Assembly (NCBI RefSeq): GCF_002386445.1
Contig: NZ_DGIR01000043.1
Location: 1-37,884 of the forward strand
DNA: 37,884 nt
Source: Pseudomonas sp. UBA4617
Lineage (GTDB): Bacteria > Pseudomonadota > Gammaproteobacteria > Pseudomonadales > Pseudomonadaceae
Reading direction: 5' to 3'
This document shows, one piece after another, positions 1 through 7,348 of this stretch. The position numbers and the translations under genes are program-made. Under the pieces are notes generated by a model. It ran no database searches and was not told where the DNA came from. It saw nothing but the letters and a program-made list of their open reading frames with translations. Positions within the stretch are counted from its first letter, which is position 1, and every line of letters begins with the position of its first letter.

Positions 1-1072
1 CTGCCTCGGCGGTACCGCTGAGTTCGGTGCCATTGCTGGGGTTGACCACCGGTGCCGAAGGTGCCACGCCGTCGATGGTTATGTTGGCGGCTGGGCTGCT
101 GTTGCCGGCGGCATCCTTGACCACCGCCTCGACTACGGTGCCATCGGGTAGTCGAGTGTCCGGGGTGTACGACCAATTACCGTTGCCATCAGCAGTGGTC
201 TGGCCGATGGGGTTGCCGTCGCCGTCGGTGAGGACCACCGTACTGCCCGGCGCGGCGGTACCGCTGAGGTTCGATCCGTTGCTCGGGTTGATCTGCGGCG
301 CGTCAGGGAAGTCAGGGGCTTGCACGGTCGCCGCCGGGCTGCTGTTACCGGCAGGGTCGGTCACTACCACAGTCACCGTCTCGCCGTTGGTCAATGGCGG
401 GTTCAGTGGAATCTGGAACTTGCCGTCGGGGCCGACCACCACGCTGACATCCGCTCGCCCGTCGCCGTTGCTGTCGACTCCCACGGTGGCGCCAGGCTCG
501 GCCGTGCCACTGATGCTGCTGCCATTCGCGGCGATCTGTAAGCCGCTGGCCGGCGCTGGGGGCGTGGTGTCAGGCGGTACGCTACCATCGACACTTGCAC
601 TGCCACCTCCTCCGCCACCGCCGCTGTTGGCGATGGCGACACCGCCACCGACGATCGCAGCACCGGCCAGCAGTGCCGCGCCGGGACTCAGCCCGGCAAT
701 GGTACCGTCAGTGGCAGTCAGTGACTCGAACCCGGCCAGGCTTTCCTGGGCCACATAGCCAGCCATCAATGGCCCATCGCCAGCGACCGCCGGCAGGTCG
801 ACGGCCAACAGTTTGTCCCGGTCTACCAGATACAACTGGCTGACAGGTTGCCCCTCGACATAGAAGTTGGCGATGCGCAGGTTTTCGCCGGACTTCAGTT
901 GCACGATCAGGTCAGTTCCACTTTTTGAATACCCCGCCACACTTTCAGGCGCCAAATCCAGAGCAACATTACTACTTTGGGAGAGGGTCAGTATTCCGTT
1001 GCTGGGGATCGAAATGGGGGCGGCAGAGGAAACACTTTGAGCGAGAGGAGATATTTTCGCCTGTATCGACAT
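1..1072 (-). CDS. Giant repeat adhesin, N-terminal part (LapF/BapA-like)
   Basis: The reading frame stays open for 357 codons from an ATG at 1072 down to the window edge, so only the N-terminus is present. Residues 1 to about 150 form a BapA-prefix-like domain (motif VSQLYLVDRDKLLAVDLP near residue 77), followed by an Ala/Gly-rich hydrophobic stretch (130-150) and a seven-glycine linker. From about residue 165 bacterial Ig-like repeats begin, with recurring NPSNG, LSGTAAPG, GNPIGQTTADGNGNW and DAAGNSSPA elements spaced 80-90 residues apart. This layout (a domain of about 150 residues, then long near-identical repeats) resembles P. putida LapF, a surface protein acting in cell-cell contact in biofilms. 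A type I secretion signal would be expected at the unseen C-terminus. The SD is weak (AAGGGA, about 9 nt upstream). LapF identity is inferred from repeat style; another BapA-type adhesin is possible. Confidence 0.85.
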   Translation of the reverse strand, partial: MSIQAKISPLAQSVSSAAPISIPSNGILTLSQSSNVALDLAPESVAGYSKSGTDLIVQLKSGENLRIANFYVEGQPVSQLYLVDRDKLLAVDLPAVAGDGPLMAGYVAQESLAGFESLTATDGTIAGLSPGAALLAGAAIVGGGVAIANSGGGGGGGSASVDGSVPPDTTPPAPASGLQIAANGSSISGTAEPGATVGVDSNGDGRADVSVVVGPDGKFQIPLNPPLTNGETVTVVVTDPAGNSSPAATVQAPDFPDAPQINPSNGSNLSGTAAPGSTVVLTDGDGNPIGQTTADGNGNWSYTPDTRLPDGTVVEAVVKDAAGNSSPAANITIDGVAPSAPVVNPSNGTELSGTAEA

Positions 1073-1655
1073 GACTGACAGTCCCTTTGTCAACATTACG
1101 ACCGAGTGGTCGCACTCGTTGATTCAGAAATAGCATGCCTCCGATAAAACGCCAGTATCACTTTATCAATAGTTCAGGCGGATACGCCGGTACCGTTACC
1201 CCACCTTGCAGTTGCACTTGTGCAACGAGCGTAGCCAGAATTCTACGGGGGCATGGGCCTTCTGAGCCGAACAATCCACTCGAGTAAAAGTCGCGGCTTA
1301 TCCAAGTTTTACATTCAGCTTGAGCAAGCACATTCATACCCTTGTGTTCAGTTGAGTGATTGCGGGGGAAAGTGCAATCCATTTGCATCTATCACGATGT
1401 AAAAGAACGCCTGCCACAGCCTGTGGCGATAGGATTAAGTTTCATTTGCGCAGCGGAAGTTGGGCAGGACTATCCGGGCAAGGTCATTGGGTAGAAGTAA
1501 CTTGATAGTGGCGCGGCAATCCGTGGGTCACTGACAGGTCGAGCGTGGCGAGGCTGCAACGCGCAACATGGCGCTGCCCCCGATGGAGTATTCGCCAGCA
1601 AACACACAAGCCGAAAGCCCCGCTTCCGGGTGTCGCTCCCACAAAGGTGGGAAGG
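1073..1655. promoter_or_regulatory. Adhesin upstream region without a recognised gene
   Basis: About 580 nt of lower-GC sequence upstream of the adhesin start. The short open frames here do not look like proteins. Two dyads are visible: CGAGTG-CGAC-CACTCG on the minus strand at 1103-1118, about 30 nt upstream of the adhesin ATG, and GCCACAG-C-CTGTGGC at 1413-1427. The adhesin promoter must lie here, but I cannot assign -10/-35 boxes with confidence. The dyads are seen; a regulatory role is inferred. Confidence 0.4.
1618..1652 (-). repeat. REP-like hairpin fragment
   Basis: Read on the minus strand, the segment starts with CCCACCTTTGTGGGAGCG and continues through CCCGGAAGCGGGGCTTT. The TGTGGGAGCG block followed by a short GC hairpin is typical of the repetitive extragenic palindromes scattered between Pseudomonas genes. 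It lies just 3' of the small membrane-peptide frame and may also end that transcript. It is assigned by resemblance only. Confidence 0.4.
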
Positions 1656-1754
1656 TCAGGCGATGGCCTGCAGAAACACCCAGGTCGCGGCGAAATCCAG
1701 TAGCAACACGGCCGTCACCACGAAAATCATGTAGAAGCGGTCGTCCCGGTTCAT
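1656..1754 (-). CDS. 32-aa single-pass membrane peptide
   Basis: A short frame starts with ATG at 1754, preceded by a good GGAGG-type ribosome site (CCGGAGGGCGCAACA). It encodes a charged N-terminus (MNRDDRFYM) and one hydrophobic helix over residues 8-28, ending LQAIA. It lies 88 nt downstream of the histidine kinase on the same strand and could be the last gene of the peroxidase-kinase operon. The charge pattern, SD and membrane helix argue that it is real. No family is recognised. It could be a small regulator of the kinase or an orphan membrane peptide; function unknown. Confidence 0.5.
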   Translation of the reverse strand: MNRDDRFYMIFVVTAVLLLDFAATWVFLQAIA

Positions 1755-1842
1755 TGTTGCGCCCTCCGGAGGTTCGATTTCCCCTGGGTCACAGCAATTT
1801 GCATTCCACCCTTGCTGTCCCCTCCCCGAGGCTGAGGCGAGC

Positions 1843-3654
1843 TCAGGCCGAGCGGGCCTGGTGGATAGGCAGTTCCACCCTGAACGTCGTACCGACACCC
1901 ACTTCACTGGTTACATGGATTTCGCCTCCATGACGTTTGATGATGCCGTACGAAAGCGACAGTCCCAGCCCGGTGCCCTGGCCAATCGGTTTGGTCGTAT
2001 AGAACGGATCGAAGATCTTCTGCAGGCTCTCGGCCGGAATGCCACACCCGTTGTCCGCGACCTCGATCCACACCCACGCGTCATTGGCACCGGTACGCAG
2101 GGTTATCCTGCCACGCTCGGCGCCCATCGCCTGGGTGGCATTGACCAGCAAGTTCATGACCACCTGATTGATCTGCGAAGGCAGGCATTCGACCTGCGGC
2201 AAAGGGTGGTAGTCCTTGACCAGGTCGGCCTTGTGCCGGAGTTCGCTGGCCACAATGTTCAACGTTGATTCTATGCCCTGCTGCAGGTCTGCCAGCTGCC
2301 AATCCTGGCTGCTGTCCACCCGCGAGAAGTCCTTGAGGTCCTTGACGATCCGCGCAACGCGGCTGATACCATCCTTGGATTCGCGGATCAGTGCCGGGAT
2401 ATCCTCCAGCAGGTAGTCCAGCTCGATTTCCGTACGCAGCTTCGCCAGCTCCGCGCTCAGCCCATGCGGAATCAGGGTGTTTTCGGCGTCAGCATAGGCC
2501 TTGAGCATGTTCTGCAGACGGCCGAAATAATCGTCCAGGGCGCCGAGGTTGGACGAGACAAAACCGATCGGGTTATTGACTTCATGGGCAACACCCGCGG
2601 CCAGCTGGCCGAGCGAGGCGAGCTTTTCCGACTGGACCAGCTGGTTCTCGAGCAGCCGGCGCTCGTCCACTTCGCGTTGCAGGGCTGCGCTGGCCTGGCC
2701 AAGCGCCTGGGTACGCCGTTCAACTCGCTGCTCCAGTTCGTCGTTGGCGCTGACCAGCGCCCGGTTGACCCGGTTTATTTCGGCGTAACTGCGCATCAGC
2801 CACACCCCCATGTACAGCAACAGCAATACCAGCAGGGTGGAAAACACCAGCAGGTAGAAATGGTAGCGCTGGGCCGTCAGCGTGGCTGCCTGCTCGTCGC
2901 GGTCCAGCATCAGCGCAATGGCGTCCAGGCGTTCGGCGATCGGCACGGCCTCGATAGCTTCAAGCAGCTGATCGACCTTGGGTTGCTCGTGCAGGATCAA
3001 CTCGATGTGTTTGCTGATGGTATCGATGGGTGCCTGAAAATCGACCGGCAGGCGCTCTTTGTTGACTGAAAGATTGTTCAGGCCGACGAGGATATCGGCA
3101 GCCTTGTCCTCGGTGGTGGTGTGGGCAAATTCCAGGCTGCTGAGCATCAGGTCGTAGGTATCGCTGGTGATCCTGCGCAGGCGGAGCGCGTCGGCGTCGA
3201 CCAGTTGGCCAAGGTGCACCTGGATGACATCGGCTGCGTCCGGGAGAAAAGCCAGGGAATTTCGCAGGATTGCGTTGTGCGTCTTGAAACGCGAAACCAG
3301 CAGGATCTTGTCATCGAAGGCTTGCTGGTAATCGCCAAAGGCGGCCTGCCAGCCGGGTATCGCGGTTTTCCCGATGCGTGCCTCAAGCGTGCGGAACTCC
3401 CGCCACAGGCGTTTCATTTCCATCAGCGGCAGCACCAGCGGGTCGTAATTGTAGTTGGTGGTAGTGCGCGCCTTGAGCACCGCACTTTCCCACTGGGCGT
3501 CGTACTGCTTGATCTGGCGAATCAGGTCACGCGCCTGGGCGTAGCTACCGCTTTCGTCAGACTTGGACATCCAGTACAGATAGACCAGCACGGACGCCAG
3601 CAGCGTGGCGCAGGCAGCCAGCAGCAGCAGGCTGCGCCGAGCCTTCAGTTTCAT
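1843..3654 (-). CDS. DAHL-domain-like sensor histidine kinase
   Basis: 603-aa membrane sensor kinase. TM1 spans residues 8-28, followed by a helical periplasmic domain (30-265, DAHL-like), TM2 (266-288), a coiled coil (290-345), HisKA with phospho-acceptor His357 (AAGVAHEVNNP), and a HATPase_c domain with the N box around 498-508, DNGCGIP (534-540) and GQGTGLGLS (558-566). There is no receiver domain, so it should phosphorylate a separate partner; the obvious candidate is the divergent response regulator at 4748. The start is the ATG at 3654, which has GGAGGG nine nt upstream and overlaps the stop codon of the peroxidase gene as ATGA, so the two are translationally coupled. A GTG at 3672 is possible but less likely. 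The signal sensed is unknown; coupling to a peroxidase suggests redox or peroxide stress (inference). Confidence 0.9.
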   Translation of the reverse strand: MKLKARRSLLLLAACATLLASVLVYLYWMSKSDESGSYAQARDLIRQIKQYDAQWESAVLKARTTTNYNYDPLVLPLMEMKRLWREFRTLEARIGKTAIPGWQAAFGDYQQAFDDKILLVSRFKTHNAILRNSLAFLPDAADVIQVHLGQLVDADALRLRRITSDTYDLMLSSLEFAHTTTEDKAADILVGLNNLSVNKERLPVDFQAPIDTISKHIELILHEQPKVDQLLEAIEAVPIAERLDAIALMLDRDEQAATLTAQRYHFYLLVFSTLLVLLLLYMGVWLMRSYAEINRVNRALVSANDELEQRVERRTQALGQASAALQREVDERRLLENQLVQSEKLASLGQLAAGVAHEVNNPIGFVSSNLGALDDYFGRLQNMLKAYADAENTLIPHGLSAELAKLRTEIELDYLLEDIPALIRESKDGISRVARIVKDLKDFSRVDSSQDWQLADLQQGIESTLNIVASELRHKADLVKDYHPLPQVECLPSQINQVVMNLLVNATQAMGAERGRITLRTGANDAWVWIEVADNGCGIPAESLQKIFDPFYTTKPIGQGTGLGLSLSYGIIKRHGGEIHVTSEVGVGTTFRVELPIHQARSA

Positions 3655-4613
3655 AGCGGTTTGCCCTCCCACTGACCGGTGAGGGTCTGGAGAAACTTGA
3701 TGATCAGCGCTTTATCACCCTCTCTTGGGGTACGCCCCAACTGATAATGGAACATGGCGTCGACGGCGGCCTCCAGGGTGGGCACCGAACCGTCATGAAA
3801 GTAAGGGGCAGTGACCGCTACGTTGCGCAGGCTGGGGACTTTGAACAGGTTCATGTCCTCCGGGTCGCCGGTCACCTTGTAGCGCCCTTGATCGGCCACC
3901 GCGGGGTTGCCTCGGTTGGCGAAATAGTCATCGAACACACCCAGCTTCTGCAGCATGTTGCCACCGATGTTCACGCCCTGATGGCAGGCGATGCAGCCGT
4001 ATTCCTGGAAGCGCTGATAACCATACTTCTCTTCCAGGCTGAGGCTGCTGGTGTCCCCCTGCAGGTAGCGGTCGAAGCGTGAAGCAGGTGTCAACAGGGT
4101 ACGCTGGTAGGTGACCAGGGCATCTTCGATATCGTGAGCGGCCACGGGTTTGCCATAGGCTGCGGCAAACCCCACGCGATAGGCCGGGTCGCCGGCAATT
4201 CGCCGGACCACCGTGGCCCAGCCATTTTCTGTTTCGCTTGCGCTGGCGGTTGCCAGGTGTACCAGGCCGTCAAACGATTGTGCACGCCCATCCCAGAACT
4301 GCAGGAAGTTCAGGCTCGCATTGAAGACGCTGGGGGTATTGACGGCCATGGGTTTGCCATCGGCACCCAGCGAGCGCGCCTGACCGTCTGCGCCCGCCCG
4401 ATCCAGGCGATGGCAATCGGCGCAGGACTGGGTGCCATTGGGCGACAGCCGTGGGTCGTTGAACAATTTGCGGCCCAGCTCCACCCGCGCAGGGTCAAGC
4501 GCAGGCACCGCCGGCAAGGGCGTCAGCGGCCCACCGATGCTCTGGGCCAAGGCCAACGCCGGCGATACCGTCAGCATCGTGGCAACCATGCGAACCTGCA
4601 GACCGATCACCAC
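3651..4613 (-). CDS. Di-haem cytochrome c peroxidase (MauG/CcpA family)
   Basis: 320-aa periplasmic protein with two CxxCH haem-binding motifs, CADCH (64-68) and CIACH (207-211), a FWDGRA motif (106-111) and PYFHDGS (270-276), the hallmarks of bacterial di-haem peroxidases that reduce H2O2 with electrons from small cytochromes or azurin. The start is placed at GTG 4613 because GGGAGG lies eight nt upstream and it gives a clean signal peptide (hydrophobic core, cleavage after ALALA near residue 23). An upstream ATG at 4655 has no ribosome site. The loop after DGRA is SFDGLVHLATASASETENG, which differs from the usual GPxxNPVEM form, so substrate use may differ. It forms an operon with the kinase through an ATGA overlap and is divergent from the response regulator. 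Confidence 0.88.
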   Translation of the reverse strand: MVIGLQVRMVATMLTVSPALALAQSIGGPLTPLPAVPALDPARVELGRKLFNDPRLSPNGTQSCADCHRLDRAGADGQARSLGADGKPMAVNTPSVFNASLNFLQFWDGRAQSFDGLVHLATASASETENGWATVVRRIAGDPAYRVGFAAAYGKPVAAHDIEDALVTYQRTLLTPASRFDRYLQGDTSSLSLEEKYGYQRFQEYGCIACHQGVNIGGNMLQKLGVFDDYFANRGNPAVADQGRYKVTGDPEDMNLFKVPSLRNVAVTAPYFHDGSVPTLEAAVDAMFHYQLGRTPREGDKALIIKFLQTLTGQWEGKPL

Positions 4614-4747
4614 AGCACAAACCTCCCTGGCAAGATGCACGCTGTCTCGGAGCATAGTGAGGCCAATCGAGAAAAGCGAACGCCAGGGCAAATGTCATCT
4701 AGGCTGTAGCCAGGGAGCGTCTGAGTGAAACCGGCCAGGAGGGACCC
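4614..4747. promoter_or_regulatory. Divergent promoter region, peroxidase-kinase operon / response regulator
   Basis: A 134-nt gap between two divergent start codons must hold both promoters. It contains the peroxidase SD (4622-4627, minus strand) and the regulator SD (AGGAGGGACCC ending at 4747). No strong dyad or sigma-54 site was recognised. Confidence 0.5.
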
Positions 4748-6115
4748 ATGGAGCTACCCGTTACCGATGGTGCAGCAGACAAAGCCGTGATACTTCTGGT
4801 GGACGACGAACCCTCGATTCTCAATAGCCTCCGTCGTTTGCTCCGCAGCCAGCCCTACGAAGTCCTTGTTGCCGAAAGCGGCGCCGATGCCCTGCAACTG
4901 CTTGAGCAGCGGCCGATCAATCTGGTGATGAGCGACGCACGCATGCCCAACATGGACGGTGCCACGCTATTGGCACACGTGCATGAGCGGTTCCCCGCCA
5001 CACTGCGTATTCTGCTTACCGGGTACGCTGACACGGACACCATCGCAAAAGCCATCAATGATGGGCACATCTACCGCTACATCAGCAAACCCTGGAATGA
5101 TGAAGAACTGTTGGTCACCTTGCGCCAGGCCTTGGCCCACCAGCATTCGGAAAGCGAGCGAAAGCGCCTGGAACAACTGTCCCAGGCCCAGATCCAGCAA
5201 CTGAAGGCGCTCAACGAGAGCCTTGAACAGCGCGTAGCGGCGCGCACCGCCGAGTTGCAGCAGACGGCCGACATGCTCGACCTTGCCTATGAAGAACTCA
5301 AACGCAGTTACGTGACCAGCACCGAGTTCTTTTCGCAGTTGGGCAACATGCGCCTGCCCAAGGCCAAGCAGACCAACCGGCAAGTCATCGACCTGATACG
5401 GGTGTACTGCACCAGCCATGGGCTGGACGAAGCGACCTGCCGCAACCTGACCATGGCGGCTGCGCTTTACAACATCGGCAAGATGAGCTGGACCGACAGC
5501 ATGCTCACCTGCCCGGCCGATCTCATTCCTCCCCAGGAACGCGAGCTGTACCGCTCATACCCGAAACAGAGCGAAGCACTGGTGATGACCCTGGACCCCA
5601 TGAAAGAGGCCGCGCAACTCATCCTCCACCATCAGGAGCGCTGGGACGGCAACGGTTTTCCGGGCCACCTCAAGGGCGCGGACATCCCGTTGGGTGCCCG
5701 CTGGCTGAAAATGGCCGTGGATTTCATCGAATTGCAGCGCGGGCTGGTCCTCGAGCGCCAACTCAATAGCGATGAGGCCCTGCTGTATATCCGCAAATAT
5801 GCCGGGAAATTGTACGACCCGGACCTGGTGGAAGACTTCGTCGTTGTTTGCGCCGAGTACATGCGCGACATCACCCTGACCGACCCGGCCATCAAGGTGT
5901 TGAGCACGCACGAGTTGGCAGATGGCATGATCCTGGCGCGTAACCTCCATGCCGACAACGGCATGTTGCTGTTGAATGCCGGCAAGGTACTGAGCGGCCT
6001 TCTGGTAAAGAAACTGATTGCCTTCGAAGAAATGGAAGGCGGCAAATACAGTGTGTTCGTCAGAATTCCCGAGGAGGCCGGCAGCGTGCAACCCGCGCCG
6101 ACAACGGCGGGCTGA
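4748..6115 (+). CDS. Response regulator with degenerate HD-GYP domain
   Basis: 455-aa cytoplasmic protein. The receiver domain (13-130) has acidic Asp19/Asp20, phospho-acceptor Asp63 (MSDARMPN) and Lys114 (SKPWN). A coiled coil (about 130-190) leads to an HD-GYP-type domain (about 210-375). That domain keeps HHQERWDG (294-301), GFP in place of GYP (303-305) and DIPLGAR, but the defining HD dyad is Tyr241-Asn242 (LYNIGKM) and the usual metal-binding His after it is also Tyr (YRSYP). It is therefore probably not a c-di-GMP phosphodiesterase and may bind ligand or protein instead. A C-terminal tail (about 380-455) with LARNLHADNGMLLLNAGKVL follows the pattern of HD-GYP regulators. The ATG has AGGAGGG seven nt upstream. 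It is likely the partner of the divergent DAHL-like kinase. Confidence 0.88.
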   Translation: MELPVTDGAADKAVILLVDDEPSILNSLRRLLRSQPYEVLVAESGADALQLLEQRPINLVMSDARMPNMDGATLLAHVHERFPATLRILLTGYADTDTIAKAINDGHIYRYISKPWNDEELLVTLRQALAHQHSESERKRLEQLSQAQIQQLKALNESLEQRVAARTAELQQTADMLDLAYEELKRSYVTSTEFFSQLGNMRLPKAKQTNRQVIDLIRVYCTSHGLDEATCRNLTMAAALYNIGKMSWTDSMLTCPADLIPPQERELYRSYPKQSEALVMTLDPMKEAAQLILHHQERWDGNGFPGHLKGADIPLGARWLKMAVDFIELQRGLVLERQLNSDEALLYIRKYAGKLYDPDLVEDFVVVCAEYMRDITLTDPAIKVLSTHELADGMILARNLHADNGMLLLNAGKVLSGLLVKKLIAFEEMEGGKYSVFVRIPEEAGSVQPAPTTAG

Positions 6116-6132
6116 CTCAAGCCGGGGCGAAC

Positions 6133-6150
6133 AAAACCCGCGGGGTTTCT
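6133..6150. terminator. Bidirectional hairpin terminator
   Basis: AAAACCC-GCG-GGGTTT forms a short stem with A and T tracts on its flanks. It lies between the convergent ends of the response regulator (stop 6115) and the 97-aa gene (stop 6198), where it could end both transcripts. Confidence 0.5.
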
Positions 6151-6197
6151 CCAGGCGGGCAAGGCCCCGCCACATGGCAGCTGGGCGCAGACCGTGA

Positions 6198-6491
6198 TCA
6201 TTCCGCCCGACACCACCACGACTGGGCGAACAATACCCCGTCGATTTCCTCTACCCCGTTGATGTTCATCCCGAGCTGGGCCATGCCATTGACCCTGGCA
6301 TCGTGCAGCCGAGGAATGATGTCCGGCCCGGGCGTCGGGTTGAACAGCCAGGCCTGGGTCGACACCCGGCCCAGCGGTTCGCTGTGGTGGTCGCCGATGT
6401 GGACATCGGCACGCAATGCCGGAACCTTCCGCAACTGGTCGGATGGTATGGCGATGCCGCGCTCCCGGCGACGAACGATGAGGAAATACAT
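6198..6491 (-). CDS. 97-aa uncharacterised protein, probable SOS gene
   Basis: Frame of 97 codons starting MYFLIVRRRERG and ending AQSWWCRAE, with a sensible amino-acid mix, no signal peptide and no membrane segment. Motifs include LGRVSTQAWLFNPTPGPDI and NGVEEIDGVLF. I recognise no named family. Its ATG at 6491 lies nine nt from the edge of a strong LexA-type dyad (6501-6522), which it shares with the divergent SRAP gene, so DNA-damage induction is likely. No clear Shine-Dalgarno precedes the ATG, which may mean a leaderless or very short leader. It ends facing the response regulator with a hairpin between. The alternative is a chance open frame, but its protein-like composition and the shared operator argue against this. 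Confidence 0.65.
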   Translation of the reverse strand: MYFLIVRRRERGIAIPSDQLRKVPALRADVHIGDHHSEPLGRVSTQAWLFNPTPGPDIIPRLHDARVNGMAQLGMNINGVEEIDGVLFAQSWWCRAE

Positions 6492-6500
6492 ACTGCACCG

Positions 6501-6522
6501 ATACTGTATATGGATACAGTAT
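6501..6522. promoter_or_regulatory. LexA (SOS) box
   Basis: Perfect six-base arms ATACTG-N10-CAGTAT. The core CTGTATATGGATACAG (6504-6519) matches the gammaproteobacterial LexA consensus CTGT-N8-ACAG. It sits between the 97-aa gene (minus) and the SRAP gene (plus). The SRAP family is SOS-associated, which supports the call. Confidence 0.85.
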
Positions 6523-6598
6523 TTGAGCACCGTCCTGCAGCGCCGCACCAGTACCACTCGGCGGACTATGCTTACACGGCAAGGCAGGAGGGTGACGT

Positions 6599-7264
6599 AT
6601 GTGTGGCAGGCTGAGCCAGTACCGGGGCGTCCATGACTTCGTTGCAACCCTGAGCCTGCCGCAGGCGTGGAGAAACAACGTCGGCGACCAGCCGCTGGGC
6701 CAGTACAACATCGCTCCGACTACGCCAGTCGCCGTGCTGCGGGTGGATGCCGCAGGCCTGCGGGCGGACCTGGTGACATGGGGATGGCGGCCGCATTGGG
6801 CGACTGACCGCGCTGCGCCAATCAACGCCCGCGTGGAAAAGGTGGCGCACGGCCCGTTCTTCCGTGCGATCTGGCCATACCGGGCGATAACGCCCGTCGA
6901 CGGCTGGTACGAATGGGTTGATGAAGGCGGGCCGAGGAAACAGCCTTATTTCATACGACGTCGGGATGGCCACCCTGCCCTGTGCGCATCTATCGGCCAG
7001 TTTACCGGCAACGCGGGCGATGGCTGCGTAATCATCACCGCAGATGCGCAAGGCGGCCTGGTCGATGTGCACGACCGCAGGCCTGTCGTGCTCTCGCCGG
7101 AATCGGCACGCACGTGGCTCGCCGCCGACATGCCGAGCGCGCAGGCGGAGCAACTTGTGCTCAACCTCGGCGAACCCGCTGATCGCTTCGAATGGTACCG
7201 GGTGAGCGCGGCCGTGGGAAATGTGCGCAACCAGGGCGCCGAGCTGATTGACCCGCTGCCATGA
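6599..7264 (+). CDS. yedK: SRAP/HMCES family abasic-site processing protein (YedK)
   Basis: 221-aa SOS-response-associated peptidase family protein. After removal of the initiator Met, Cys2 (MCGR) becomes the N-terminal nucleophile that forms a stable thiazolidine crosslink with abasic sites in single-stranded DNA, shielding them. Other conserved residues are present: NIAP (37-40), Asn76 in INARVE, Glu105 in DGWYEW, and His158 in VDVHDRRPVVL, matching the YedK active-site set. Length equals that of E. coli YedK (about 222 aa). The ATG at 6599 has AGGAGG about eight nt upstream. The upstream LexA box at 6501-6522 makes SOS control very likely. No ImuABC-type translesion genes are adjacent. Confidence 0.93.
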   Translation: MCGRLSQYRGVHDFVATLSLPQAWRNNVGDQPLGQYNIAPTTPVAVLRVDAAGLRADLVTWGWRPHWATDRAAPINARVEKVAHGPFFRAIWPYRAITPVDGWYEWVDEGGPRKQPYFIRRRDGHPALCASIGQFTGNAGDGCVIITADAQGGLVDVHDRRPVVLSPESARTWLAADMPSAQAEQLVLNLGEPADRFEWYRVSAAVGNVRNQGAELIDPLP

Positions 7265-7348
7265 CCTATGCTGTGCTTGTTTCGCCCCCCCATAGGGTAG
7301 ACGCCAGCCAGTTGCAGAAGCAACGAACCGAGGAATGGAGCCCCTGAT

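Noticed and set aside
1158..1388. 76-codon minus-strand frame upstream of the adhesin
   Set aside because: No SD, no domain, uneven composition; treated as non-coding.
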